Source: a virus
Reading direction: 5' to 3' (one strand)
Length of the DNA: 45,414 bases
IMG/VR virus record: IMGVR_UViG_3300042560_002043
Span: 1 to 45,414 of that record
Of the stretch, positions 16,579-23,497 are shown piece by piece. Both the position numbers and the translations under genes were made by a program. Numbering within the stretch: position 1 is the first letter of the stretch; each line of letters begins with the position of its first letter. Below the pieces are notes generated by a model that saw only the letters and a list, made by a program, of their open reading frames with translations, did not search any database and was not told the origin of the DNA.

Positions 16579-18013
16579 GGATGCTCCACCGGTGTCGTGC
16601 CCAGCCTGGTTTATAGCCCCTGGCACGACCGAGCGCCTGGAAATCCTCCAGTGAACGGCAGTCACGCTCCTCCCTGATGCGCTGCCTGCGGGCCTGTTCA
16701 ATGGCCGCCACCGCCGCGGCCTTGACCGGATCAAACTCAACCAGCTCCCCCTCGACCCGATCGGTGTCGAGTTGAGCTGGTGGTCGAACGGGGAACTCAT
16801 ACCCGCAATTGCTGCAGGAGGAGGCGGCTGCTGGTGTGCGAGCGAAACAGGCTGGACAGTTCCGGTGGGGCTCTGCTGGCGGATCTGCGGCCTCACGGGT
16901 AGCGCGGCCTTCGAGCGACCAGTTACGGGGATCGGTTGGCATCCCCATATTGGTGCGGCCCTGGCCGTCGCCGATGTTTGCGACGTGGTCGACGAAGATG
17001 GCGAGGTCTTTGCCGGGGGCGGTGCGCAGGCCGCGGCCAAGCATCTGGAGATGAAGCGCGAGGGACTTGGTGCGGCGATCAACGATGACGCCGGTCACAC
17101 TGGGCACATCAGTGCCCTCAGTCGCGATCTCGCAGTTGACCAGGATCTTGAGGGAGCCGGCGGCTAGATCGCGAAAGGCCTGGCGGCGCATGGCCTTGTC
17201 GGTGTTACTGTGGATGGCAATGGCAGCGATGCCGGCTTCGCGGAATGCCCGAGCCTGTGTCTCGGCATGGGGGACGCTGCAGGCGTAGCTGAGTGCGGTG
17301 CCCATGTGCCGTGGGGCAATCGCCCGCATGTAGTGGCCCACGACGTCGCCGAGGTGCTCGCCTTGGCGGAGGATCTCCCCCTGTGCATCCAGGCCGGCGC
17401 GGGTGTCGAGCCTGCCGGGGGGTATGGGGGAGAGATCAACGGCCGGCGGGACGATCGCAAGCGCGGGGCAGAGGAAGCCGTGGTCGGTGAGCCAGGCTGT
17501 GCTGGGGCCGAGCACCATGTCTGTGAAGTAGCCGCCATGGCCAGCGCCCAACCCTTTTCCGTCGAAGCGCTCACCGGTGGCCGTGAAGCCCACCACGAAG
17601 GCCAGCGGGCAACTGTCGACGACCCGGCCCCACTTGTTGCCGACCACCATGTGATGGGCCTCGTCCTGGATGATCACGTCGGGAGGTTTCAGGCGGTCCA
17701 AGCGCCGGACAAGGGTGTCAACGGAGCACACCTGCACGAGCTGACGGGGCTGTTCGTGGTAGCCGGCGGCGATCATCCCGTGCGGCACGCCCTCGGCGTG
17801 GATCCGTTCGGAGAGGTCTCCGACGATCTCCTCCCGATGGGCGATGACCCAGCAGCGGCGGCGCTGGGCAGCGATGGCCCGGGCCCGGTTGGCGATGACG
17901 GTGCCCTTGCCAGAGCCCGTGGGTGAGATGACGAGGATGCGGCGATGGCCGGCCTGGATGGAGGCGCGGACGCCGTGGACCATCTCCTGCTGGTAGTCGC
18001 GAAGTGCTGGCAC
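16517..18013 (-). CDS. Superfamily 2 DNA/RNA helicase with C-terminal zinc ribbon
   Basis: The 498-aa product has the SF2 motifs: an N-terminal RDYQQEMV, Walker A SPTGSGKGT at 30-38, DEAH at 117-120, the TATGER motif at 144-149, an IVDRRTKS region and LQMLGRGLRTAPGK as motif VI. After the helicase core comes a Cys4 zinc ribbon (CPACFARTPAAASSCSNCGY). This architecture is typical of phage DEAD/DEAH helicases used in replication or recombination. It is the first gene of the minus-strand replication block, facing away from the RecE/RecT operon. Confidence 0.93.
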   Translation of the reverse strand: MPALRDYQQEMVHGVRASIQAGHRRILVISPTGSGKGTVIANRARAIAAQRRRCWVIAHREEIVGDLSERIHAEGVPHGMIAAGYHEQPRQLVQVCSVDTLVRRLDRLKPPDVIIQDEAHHMVVGNKWGRVVDSCPLAFVVGFTATGERFDGKGLGAGHGGYFTDMVLGPSTAWLTDHGFLCPALAIVPPAVDLSPIPPGRLDTRAGLDAQGEILRQGEHLGDVVGHYMRAIAPRHMGTALSYACSVPHAETQARAFREAGIAAIAIHSNTDKAMRRQAFRDLAAGSLKILVNCEIATEGTDVPSVTGVIVDRRTKSLALHLQMLGRGLRTAPGKDLAIFVDHVANIGDGQGRTNMGMPTDPRNWSLEGRATREAADPPAEPHRNCPACFARTPAAASSCSNCGYEFPVRPPAQLDTDRVEGELVEFDPVKAAAVAAIEQARRQRIREERDCRSLEDFQALGRARGYKPGWARHRWSIREQHRQTTRSADPWEGQALA

Positions 18014-18169
18014 GGGATGCCTTAGTAGTGCTGGAGGCTATCAAGAGGATGCCACCCCCCCCGCGGGAGACCGGGCCATTGTGACAATATGCAACAACAT
18101 GCTCCGGTGCGGTGGCTGGTGGTGCCTAGCAGTGCTTAAGGTTTGCAGCGTACCCCGCAATCTCAGGGC
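18014..18169. promoter_or_regulatory. Divergent control region between replication and recombination operons
   Basis: This 156-bp gap separates the helicase (minus) from the first plus-strand early gene. It must hold promoters for both directions, but no strong -35/-10 pair stands out. A palindrome ATTGTGACAAT at 18078-18088, followed by ATGCAACAACATG, is the most likely operator. If the phage has a switch or an early control point, it should be here. Confidence 0.45.
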
Positions 18170-18634
18170 ATGACCGACTGGATCACTGACCGCCTGCCGA
18201 CAGAAGAAGATGCAGATGAAGCAAAAGATGTCAAAATTCCCCCTGGAGATCCGAACGACTCTACTGGATATTATTTTTATCACTACACATTGATTGTGCC
18301 AGGCCAGCCATGGTATCCGTGTAGGTTCATTGCTCCTGCTGATCAGCCCGAGCCAAACCCCCCTGAACCATGCAGCACTTCGGAACTACCTCCGACCAGC
18401 ACCTTTTATACTGGCACTCCCATTACCATAGAAGCCGAGCCGACGAATCAAGACCTATTTGAACAAGCCCAGATAGATCATCTTCGGGCTAAAACCGAGC
18501 TAATCCGGGCGCAAGTTGCAGCCATCACTTGGGCCACCACTTTTTTCAACAACAACAAGGATCTTGCCCCAAGATCCGGCATGCCGGAGTTTATCACTTC
18601 CATAATAAATAAGCACCCTGGAGAAGCTGAATGA
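18170..18634 (+). CDS. Uncharacterised early protein with a DRLPTEEDAD start
   Basis: The 154-aa product begins DWITDRLPTEEDADEA and soon after has a YYFYHYTLIVPGQPWYPC strand pair. I recall this kind of N-terminus from small phage and bacterial proteins of unknown function. A Pro-rich middle is followed by a long helix (FEQAQIDHLRAKTELIRAQV) that may form a coiled coil. The ATG at 18170 has no good Shine-Dalgarno; a TTG lies 27 bp upstream in frame. It overlaps the RecE-like gene as ATGA, so the two are coupled. Confidence 0.65.
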   Translation: MTDWITDRLPTEEDADEAKDVKIPPGDPNDSTGYYFYHYTLIVPGQPWYPCRFIAPADQPEPNPPEPCSTSELPPTSTFYTGTPITIEAEPTNQDLFEQAQIDHLRAKTELIRAQVAAITWATTFFNNNKDLAPRSGMPEFITSIINKHPGEAE

Positions 18635-19488
18635 CCCGCCCCCATCTGATCCATCACCCCGGCCTTAGCAACGAGGACTACCACGCCCTCCAAGCCGTAA
18701 GCCCAAGTGGCATCAAACTACTAAAAAGATCACCGCTTCACTTTAAGGATGCAATCTTGGCCGATGATAGGATTATCAAAAAGCCTACTCCTGAAATGCT
18801 CAAAGGGACCGCCACTCACACGGCAATCCTGGAGCCTCAACTGTGGGATACCACTGTAGTTGTGGTGCCCGCCAATGCACCAAAGCGACCAACAAAAGCA
18901 CAACTACAGGCCAAGACACCATCAAAAGACACTCAATCTAGTATTCAATGGTGGCAAGAGTTTGATGCTTCTGCCGCCGGCCGCATTGTGCTTAGCACCG
19001 ACGATGCAGACGATGTGCGCCGCATGGCCGCTGCTGTGCGAGCCCACCCCGCTGCCCGCTTCCTCCTCGACATGCCCGGCCGCCGTGAGGCCAGCTACAC
19101 CTACTCAGACCCTGCCACCGGCGTCGAGTGCAAGACCCGACCCGACTGGCACAGCCTCGATGGCCGGATCGTCGTGGACGTGAAGACGGCCCAGGACGCC
19201 AGCAGGGAGGCGTTCGCCAAGAGCATCGCCAACTTCGACTACCACGTCCAGGCCGCCTGGAACCTCGACGCCCAGGGCGGGGAACTGTTCCTCAGCCTGG
19301 TGGTCGAGAACTCTCGCCCCTACGCGGTGGCGGTCTACCCCGCGTCTGAGGCCATGCTGGAGGCCGGCCGCCGGCGGAACTCGTCTGCCATGGAGAGCCT
19401 GGCGGAGTGCTGGAAGACAGGCCAATGGCCAGGCTACGGCGATGCAATTCAAGAACCCCTCGATCTCCCCGGCTGGGTCAAGGACTGA
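18631..19488 (+). CDS. RecE-like exonuclease (exonuclease VIII, PD-(D/E)XK, DUF3799)
   Basis: The 285-aa product matches the RecE C-terminal nuclease domain: the start LSNEDYHALQAVSPSGIKLL, then GTATHTAILEP (residues 59-69), Glu153 in RREAS, the ECKTRPDW motif (166-173), the catalytic VVDVKTAQDA (181-190) and a YHVQAAWN helix. It would resect double-stranded ends 5' to 3' and hand the strand to the annealing protein encoded next. It is coupled by ATGA to the upstream gene. Confidence 0.9.
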   Translation: MTRPHLIHHPGLSNEDYHALQAVSPSGIKLLKRSPLHFKDAILADDRIIKKPTPEMLKGTATHTAILEPQLWDTTVVVVPANAPKRPTKAQLQAKTPSKDTQSSIQWWQEFDASAAGRIVLSTDDADDVRRMAAAVRAHPAARFLLDMPGRREASYTYSDPATGVECKTRPDWHSLDGRIVVDVKTAQDASREAFAKSIANFDYHVQAAWNLDAQGGELFLSLVVENSRPYAVAVYPASEAMLEAGRRRNSSAMESLAECWKTGQWPGYGDAIQEPLDLPGWVKD

Positions 19489-19526
19489 GCACCACCATCA
19501 ACCATCAACGATCAACGATTCTCTCG

Positions 19527-20549
19527 ATGAGCAACCTTTCACCACAACTGCAAGCCAGCCAGCTCAAGTCTGAGCTCGTGCAGATGACCGCCTCTTTCCA
19601 GGCCGCCCTGCCCACGAGCATCAACGCCGACCGGTTCATCCGGACGATCGTCACCGCGGTTCAGATGGAGCCGAAATTGCTGGCCGCAGATCGCAAGACC
19701 CTTTTTCTTGCCTGCATGAAGGCGGCCCAAGATGGCCTGCTGCTCGATGGCCGCGAGGCTGGCCTGAGCGTCTACCGCAACCGCGAAACCGGCATCCAAA
19801 CCGTCGCATACCTGCCAATGGTCGGCGGGATCATGAAGAAGATCCGCCAGAGCGGCGAAATCAGCAGCGTTCGTGCCCACGTGGTCTACGAGAGCGATGA
19901 GTTCGAGTACGAGCTGGGCGATGACGAGCACATCATGCACCGGCCCAACCTGACGGCCCAGGGCGGGAAGATCGTGGCAGCCTACGCCATCGCGAAGTTC
20001 AAGGACGGCGACATCCAGCGCGAGGTAATGAGCTGGAAGCAGATCGAAAAGATCGCGAAGATAGCTACTGGCATCGGCAAGGCCTGCTGGGCTTCGGAGC
20101 CTGGCGAGATGGCGAAGAAGACCGTCATCAAGCGACTGTCGAAGCGCCTGCCCAGCTCCAACGACCTGCAGCAGGTGTTCGAGGACGAGGGCGAACAGGG
20201 CCAGCAGGTGGCTCAGGTGAGCGTGATGGAGGAGACCGCGCCCCAGCCGCAGCTGGCAACCCCTGTGACTGTGGAGGACCTGAACCGGCAGATCGCCGCG
20301 GCGCCTGAAGCGGTTGCGGTAGATGCTGAGGTAGTGGAGCCGGCCCCGGCCCCGGCTGTGGTCCAGGAGGCCGAGCCTGCCTCTGCGCCGACCCGTGCTC
20401 CCCGCACCCGGCGAGCCTGGACCGTTGCCGAGTCCGCACCGCAGGATGGCAACGAAAGCGCTGTTCAACCAACGCTGGCAGCGCAGACTCAAAAGGACGA
20501 GGAGGGCGAATTTAGCCCGCCTGAGTGTCCGTTTGGAGGTGACGCATGA
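19527..20549 (+). CDS. RecT-family single-strand annealing protein
   Basis: The 340-aa product carries the RecT core: INADRFIRTIVTAVQMEPKL, then LFLACMKAAQDGLLLDGREA, a VAYLPMVGGIMKKIRQSG block, and the C-terminal TGIGKACWASEPGEMAKKTV and IKRLSKRLPSS blocks. A long Ala/Pro/Glu-rich tail follows (about 240-340), an addition to the usual 270-residue family length that may bind partners such as SSB. ATG at 19527 was chosen because the homologous part starts just after it. The gene is preceded by RecE and overlaps the next gene as ATGA. Confidence 0.93.
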   Translation: MSNLSPQLQASQLKSELVQMTASFQAALPTSINADRFIRTIVTAVQMEPKLLAADRKTLFLACMKAAQDGLLLDGREAGLSVYRNRETGIQTVAYLPMVGGIMKKIRQSGEISSVRAHVVYESDEFEYELGDDEHIMHRPNLTAQGGKIVAAYAIAKFKDGDIQREVMSWKQIEKIAKIATGIGKACWASEPGEMAKKTVIKRLSKRLPSSNDLQQVFEDEGEQGQQVAQVSVMEETAPQPQLATPVTVEDLNRQIAAAPEAVAVDAEVVEPAPAPAVVQEAEPASAPTRAPRTRRAWTVAESAPQDGNESAVQPTLAAQTQKDEEGEFSPPECPFGGDA

Positions 20550-20776
20550 GTGATCCGGCCCCTTTTCTTATATCCAAGAAAGTGGCCCTGAGGTGGAAGA
20601 TGAGCCTCCAGACGCTTGCTAACTGGCGAGCGTCTGGAGGCAAGGGCCCACCACACATCAAGATCAGCAACAAGGTTTTATACCCCATTGAGGGGATCCA
20701 CGCTTACGAAAAGCTCAACCAATCATGGCTTGCAACATCACCACCACAGGACGACTCGGCCGCGATCCAGAGATGA
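20546..20776 (+). CDS. Small helix-turn-helix protein (excisionase/MerR-like)
   Basis: The 76-aa protein has an HTH of the excisionase or AlpA kind: PFLISKKVALRWKMSLQTLA, then NWRASGGKGPPHIKISNKVL and YPIEGIHAYEK. Such proteins bind DNA as architectural or regulatory factors. No integrase is present, so a role in excision is unlikely; regulation of the recombination operon is more plausible. It overlaps recT by ATGA and ssb by 52 bp. Confidence 0.75.
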   Translation: MSDPAPFLISKKVALRWKMSLQTLANWRASGGKGPPHIKISNKVLYPIEGIHAYEKLNQSWLATSPPQDDSAAIQR

Positions 20777-21204
20777 AATACCTGGAATCAGGGCAACAGG
20801 TAACGAAGTTCACCATCTGCGCTCGTCAAGCAAAGATTCGTGGGCAGGATCTACCGCCACTCTGGTTCACTGTTGAAGTGTGGGGCGGCTCGGCTCAATG
20901 GATTGCCGACAATCTCAAAAAGGGCGAGATGGTTTACGTCTCCGGAGAGTTGTCGCTACAGCAGTGGACTCACCGAGAAACAGGTGAGGTGAAGGAAGCC
21001 CTCACGATCAAGCGCGCCCAGGTGGAGAAGCTGTATGCGTCCCAGCAGGGAAGTGAGGGGGAAGCCCCTGCGGCAGCTGCTCAGGCTGTGGTCCCGGCGG
21101 CCCCGGCCCCGGCCCCGGCAGCACATCAGCAGGCCCCGCCGCGTCCTGCCCCGGTCCACCCGGCTGCCCAACAGGCTCCGCCCCCCTCCACCCCGTTCGT
21201 GTGA
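20725..21204 (+). CDS. ssb: Single-stranded DNA-binding protein
   Basis: Residues 1-108 form an SSB OB fold: NITTTGRLGRDPEMKYLESG, then VTKFTICARQAK, WFTVEVWGGSAQWIADNLKK, GEMVYVSGELSLQQW and EALTIKRAQVEKLY. The rest is a flexible Pro/Ala/Gln-rich tail. The end, PPSTPFV, replaces the acidic DDIPF tip of bacterial SSBs, so contacts with host SSB partners may differ. It is encoded last in the RecE/RecT operon, before a terminator. Confidence 0.93.
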   Translation: MACNITTTGRLGRDPEMKYLESGQQVTKFTICARQAKIRGQDLPPLWFTVEVWGGSAQWIADNLKKGEMVYVSGELSLQQWTHRETGEVKEALTIKRAQVEKLYASQQGSEGEAPAAAAQAVVPAAPAPAPAAHQQAPPRPAPVHPAAQQAPPPSTPFV

Positions 21205-21257
21205 TCGATTGTTAAGACCCCTGGTCTCCCGCCGGGGCGTACCAGATAATCCCATCA

Positions 21258-21284
21258 GCGGGGGCACCATCCCCCGCCTTTTCC
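21258..21284 (+). terminator. Intrinsic terminator after the recombination operon
   Basis: GCGGGGG (21258-21264) pairs perfectly with CCCCCGC (21271-21277) around a 6-base loop and is followed by CTTTTCC. It lies 54 bp after the ssb stop and should end the RecE/RecT/SSB transcript. Confidence 0.75.
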
Positions 21285-21295
21285 TACCATCAGCC

Positions 21296-21475
21296 ATGAC
21301 CATCACCGCTCTGCGCCGCCGCAACCTACGCCGCCGGCAGCCACCACCAGTGTTTCGCATCGAGCACCTCGCCGGTCTTGTTGCGGCTTTTGTATTCACC
21401 GGCTTTTTGATGAATGCTCACAGGTTAATCATGCCATCTTGCAGCCCCACCACGTTCGCCGAATGCCGAAAATGA
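21296..21475 (+). CDS. Small membrane protein (59 aa)
   Basis: A frame from ATG at 21296 to TGA at 21473-21475, overlapping the Rieske-like gene as ATGA. The N-terminus is strongly basic (LRRRNLRRRQ), followed by one predicted membrane helix (HLAGLVAAFVFTGFLMNAHR), giving an N-in topology by the positive-inside rule. The start lies only a dozen bases after the terminator and has no Shine-Dalgarno, which is a reason for doubt. The coupling to the next gene supports it. Confidence 0.5.
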   Translation: MTITALRRRNLRRRQPPPVFRIEHLAGLVAAFVFTGFLMNAHRLIMPSCSPTTFAECRK

Positions 21476-22164
21476 ACACCTACAAAATGCCCATTGAACT
21501 ACAAAGGTATGTAGATTTCTTAGCTGCTAATCCGTCGCCAACTGATGTAGTAGCCGGCAAGTGCTACATGGTGCCATGCGCAAACTACACCGCAGACAGT
21601 TGCCACCCACGATGGGTCCCACTTGTTGGGACTGTCCACGAAGACAGAGACGCTATAGGATTCAAGGCATGGCATGTGCACGTTGATACAAGGTTTCTTA
21701 CGGTAAAAAAATGCAATAATCCGATAGATCAAGAGGAAGAAAACCTAAGTGCACTAGGGCGCCCTTTGTCTTTAACCTGCCCAAGGGTTTGTAACTATGA
21801 CAGCGAAGTTTTGCTGTCCTCAGCACATGCTCCACTGAAAGTGCGCAGAATGCAAGCCCGCCGAGCTGAATCGTTGGAATGGAAATTCAATGATTTAACT
21901 GACTGGCGCAACGGAAAGAATTGGTTGATTACGTTAGAAGACACCTACGCCAATGCATTTCCAGCTTGTGGGGTATGCCCCCATCGTCAGATTCCATTAT
22001 CTGCCGGCAGGGACATGGGCAAAGGTGTCAGGCAATGCCCTGGCCATGGCCTGTGCTGGGACCGAGATGGCCGGATGGTGAGAACCGCGGAGGAGGCGCC
22101 AGCGAATGGCGAAGTGTTACAGAGTGTTGCGACCCACGGCGCAGGGGTGGCAGGTGGTAGATAA
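21472..22164 (+). CDS. Rieske-type [2Fe-2S] domain protein
   Basis: The 230-aa protein has a C-terminal motif that meets the Rieske consensus exactly: Cys169-Pro-His171, 17 residues, then Cys189-Pro-Gly-His192, with the surrounding pattern CPHRQIPLSAG and CPGHGLCWDRDGR seen in Rieske ferredoxins and oxygenase alpha subunits. It should bind a 2Fe-2S cluster through two Cys and two His. The first 160 residues (GKCYMVPCANY, WVPLVGTVHEDRDAIGFKAW, HVHVDTRFL) are not a known oxygenase catalytic domain. The start at 21472 overlaps the preceding stop as ATGA. An electron-transfer or redox-sensing role is inferred, and the partner is unknown. Promoter P1 lies over its 3' end. Confidence 0.78.
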   Translation: MNTYKMPIELQRYVDFLAANPSPTDVVAGKCYMVPCANYTADSCHPRWVPLVGTVHEDRDAIGFKAWHVHVDTRFLTVKKCNNPIDQEEENLSALGRPLSLTCPRVCNYDSEVLLSSAHAPLKVRRMQARRAESLEWKFNDLTDWRNGKNWLITLEDTYANAFPACGVCPHRQIPLSAGRDMGKGVRQCPGHGLCWDRDGRMVRTAEEAPANGEVLQSVATHGAGVAGGR

Positions 22165-22190
22165 TTTGGTGGTCGGGGCGCAGGAGCCCC
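22115..22190 (+). promoter_or_regulatory. Promoter P1 of a three-member phage promoter family
   Basis: An 18-bp box TGTTACAGAGTGTTGCGA (22115-22132) is followed 27 bp later by a -10 GATAAT (22160-22165). A GGGGC/GCCCC hairpin (22175-22190) begins where the RNA should start. The -10 contains the stop codon of the Rieske gene. The same layout recurs at 28667 and 30483. It would drive the 64-aa gene at 22209 and those downstream. Confidence 0.6.
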
Positions 22191-22208
22191 ACTACCCACA
22201 AGCCAGCC

Positions 22209-22403
22209 ATGACGCCCCCCACCACACTTCACCAAGTCACCTGCAAAGACGGCATCCTGTACGACGTTCTGAAGGCCAGCGCCTACACTTTCAAAGGCTG
22301 TGATCGCGTCAGCTACACCTGTAAGCGTCCCCGCGGCCGTCGCACCTACATCATCATCGGCTACGAAAACGGAACTTTCAGCACCGCCGCGCAAGCCTCA
22401 TGA
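22209..22403 (+). CDS. Uncharacterised 64-aa protein
   Basis: First gene after promoter P1. The product (TPPTTLHQVTCKDGILYDVL, then ASAYTFKGCDRVSYTCKRP and a basic TYIIIGYENG strand) looks like a small beta-rich protein with three cysteines. No family is recognised. The ATG sits in CCATGAC without a Shine-Dalgarno, as do the other promoter-proximal starts in this genome. It is coupled to the next gene by ATGA. Confidence 0.62.
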   Translation: MTPPTTLHQVTCKDGILYDVLKASAYTFKGCDRVSYTCKRPRGRRTYIIIGYENGTFSTAAQAS

Positions 22404-22795
22404 CCACCACCCTCCACAACGCCACCATCGGCGCCCATCTCCACCGCCTTGCCCGCGCCATCGTCCCTCTGGTGGCCTTTACCTACGTCGCTGGCCTTGC
22501 CCTTGGCGATTGGCTTCACTGGCTGAACGACCGCCTTGCCGGCCGCGGCAGGGCCCACTGGGCAGCATCCGCACGCCGCCGACCCGTGGCGCTGCTTCAA
22601 CCGGCTATTGACCGCCCCTGCTACATCCAGCTTGTTGGCCGAGCATCCCGCACGCCTCTTGAAGGAGTCTCAGTGATCGGACTACGCCAGATTGCTCGCA
22701 GCGCTGGCATCCGCGAGACCGGCGGGCGGAATGTGAGATCAGCCCGCAAGGCGGATCTGATCCTCGCAATACGTTCAAGACTGCAAACCTGCTAA
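22400..22795 (+). CDS. Membrane-anchored protein with SAP-like C-terminus
   Basis: The 131-aa product has a hydrophobic helix near the N-terminus (IVPLVAFTYVAGLALGDWLH), a basic linker and a C-terminal segment VIGLRQIARSAGIRETGG ... KADLILAIRSRL. That segment matches the two-helix pattern of SAP or Rho-N-like nucleic-acid-binding domains. It could tether DNA or RNA to the membrane; this is inference. It is coupled to the upstream gene by ATGA. Confidence 0.62.
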   Translation: MTTTLHNATIGAHLHRLARAIVPLVAFTYVAGLALGDWLHWLNDRLAGRGRAHWAASARRRPVALLQPAIDRPCYIQLVGRASRTPLEGVSVIGLRQIARSAGIRETGGRNVRSARKADLILAIRSRLQTC

Positions 22796-22823
22796 ATTCC
22801 ACAGCCTACATTGTGCCTCGCAA

Positions 22824-23459
22824 ATGAAACCACCAAACTGGACAAAAGCTGAGGAAGAGTTGCTGGCCAGCCTGGCCGGCGAGATGCCATTCTCTATTGC
22901 AACCAAAGTCTACATGGCGCAAGCTTCTTCGCGGGGTTTCCCAAAACGCACCCGTGTAGCATTAGAAGTAAGAGCAAAGATCATAGGTGTTCACAGAACT
23001 TCCACAGGAGAATGGTTGTCTACGGGTGACATAGCAAAAGCCCTTGATGTATCAATTCAAACGATCGTTCGATGGGTAGATGATAAAGGACTAAAAGCAA
23101 GGATTATCAAAAAGAAACGGTGGATAAAGCGATGCGACCTTCGCGGTTTTGCAAGGCAGTATCCTGCTTTATTTGGTGGGTTGAGCGAGCCTCAACTCAT
23201 ACAGCTGCTGGACCAAGAAGGCATCGCCAAATGGTTGGCAGAAAAAAATCTTCCTTTGCGTCGGATAAGCCTACCTGTTTTCTGCGTTGAAACAGGGAAG
23301 AAGTTCAGGTCAATCAAAGAAGCAGCTCGTTTTGCTCACGTAACGCGCCAGCGGATGGCAGATGCAATCAAGTATCAGCAATACGCCAACGGCAAGCATT
23401 ACAGGATGTTACGGCCTGAGCTTGTTGCAGCCACCAAGGCTCTGCCGAACGTATCATAA
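22824..23459 (+). CDS. Three-domain DNA-binding protein (SANT-like, MerR-like HTH, NUMOD1-like)
   Basis: The 211-aa product has three likely DNA-binding segments. Residues 4-54 (NWTKAEEELLASLAGEMPFS, RTRVALEVRAKIIG) resemble a SANT/Myb helix set. Residues 64-100 (WLSTGDIAKALDVSIQTIVR, WVDDKGLKARII) form an HTH of the MerR/excisionase type. Residues 153-200 (VFCVETGKKFRSIKEAARFA, HVTRQRMADAI, GKHYRML) match the NUMOD1/IENR1 repeat found in homing endonucleases. No nuclease domain is present. A regulator built from endonuclease parts is the best reading. A 12-bp palindrome directly follows the gene. Confidence 0.7.
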   Translation: MKPPNWTKAEEELLASLAGEMPFSIATKVYMAQASSRGFPKRTRVALEVRAKIIGVHRTSTGEWLSTGDIAKALDVSIQTIVRWVDDKGLKARIIKKKRWIKRCDLRGFARQYPALFGGLSEPQLIQLLDQEGIAKWLAEKNLPLRRISLPVFCVETGKKFRSIKEAARFAHVTRQRMADAIKYQQYANGKHYRMLRPELVAATKALPNVS

Positions 23460-23469
23460 GAACGTTCTT
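23458..23469. promoter_or_regulatory. Perfect 12-bp palindrome, possible operator
   Basis: AAGAACGTTCTT overlaps the stop codon of the three-domain DNA-binding protein and lies 28 bp before the next ATG. It could be an operator for that protein or a short RNA hairpin; the sequence alone does not decide. Confidence 0.35.
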
Positions 23470-23497
23470 TTGTTCAACCCTTCCCCCACTTTGAATC

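Noticed and set aside
20546-20776. Excisionase as evidence for a temperate phage
   Set aside because: No integrase, attachment site or CI-type repressor was seen. Small HTH proteins of this type also occur in lytic phages, so lifestyle stays open.
22106-22303. Plus-strand open frame starting AKCYRVLRPTAQGW
   Set aside because: It overlaps the Rieske gene, promoter P1 and the 64-aa gene. The box is conserved at DNA level at three loci, and the frames after the box differ, so a promoter explains the data better than a shared peptide.
23397-23414. Fourth promoter-like box (CATTACAGGATGTTACGG)
   Set aside because: It matches 12 to 13 of 18 positions of P1, but it lies in a coding sequence, the expected -10 position is not AT-rich, and no hairpin of the P2/P3 type follows. 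A CATAAG 12 bases further away keeps a small doubt.
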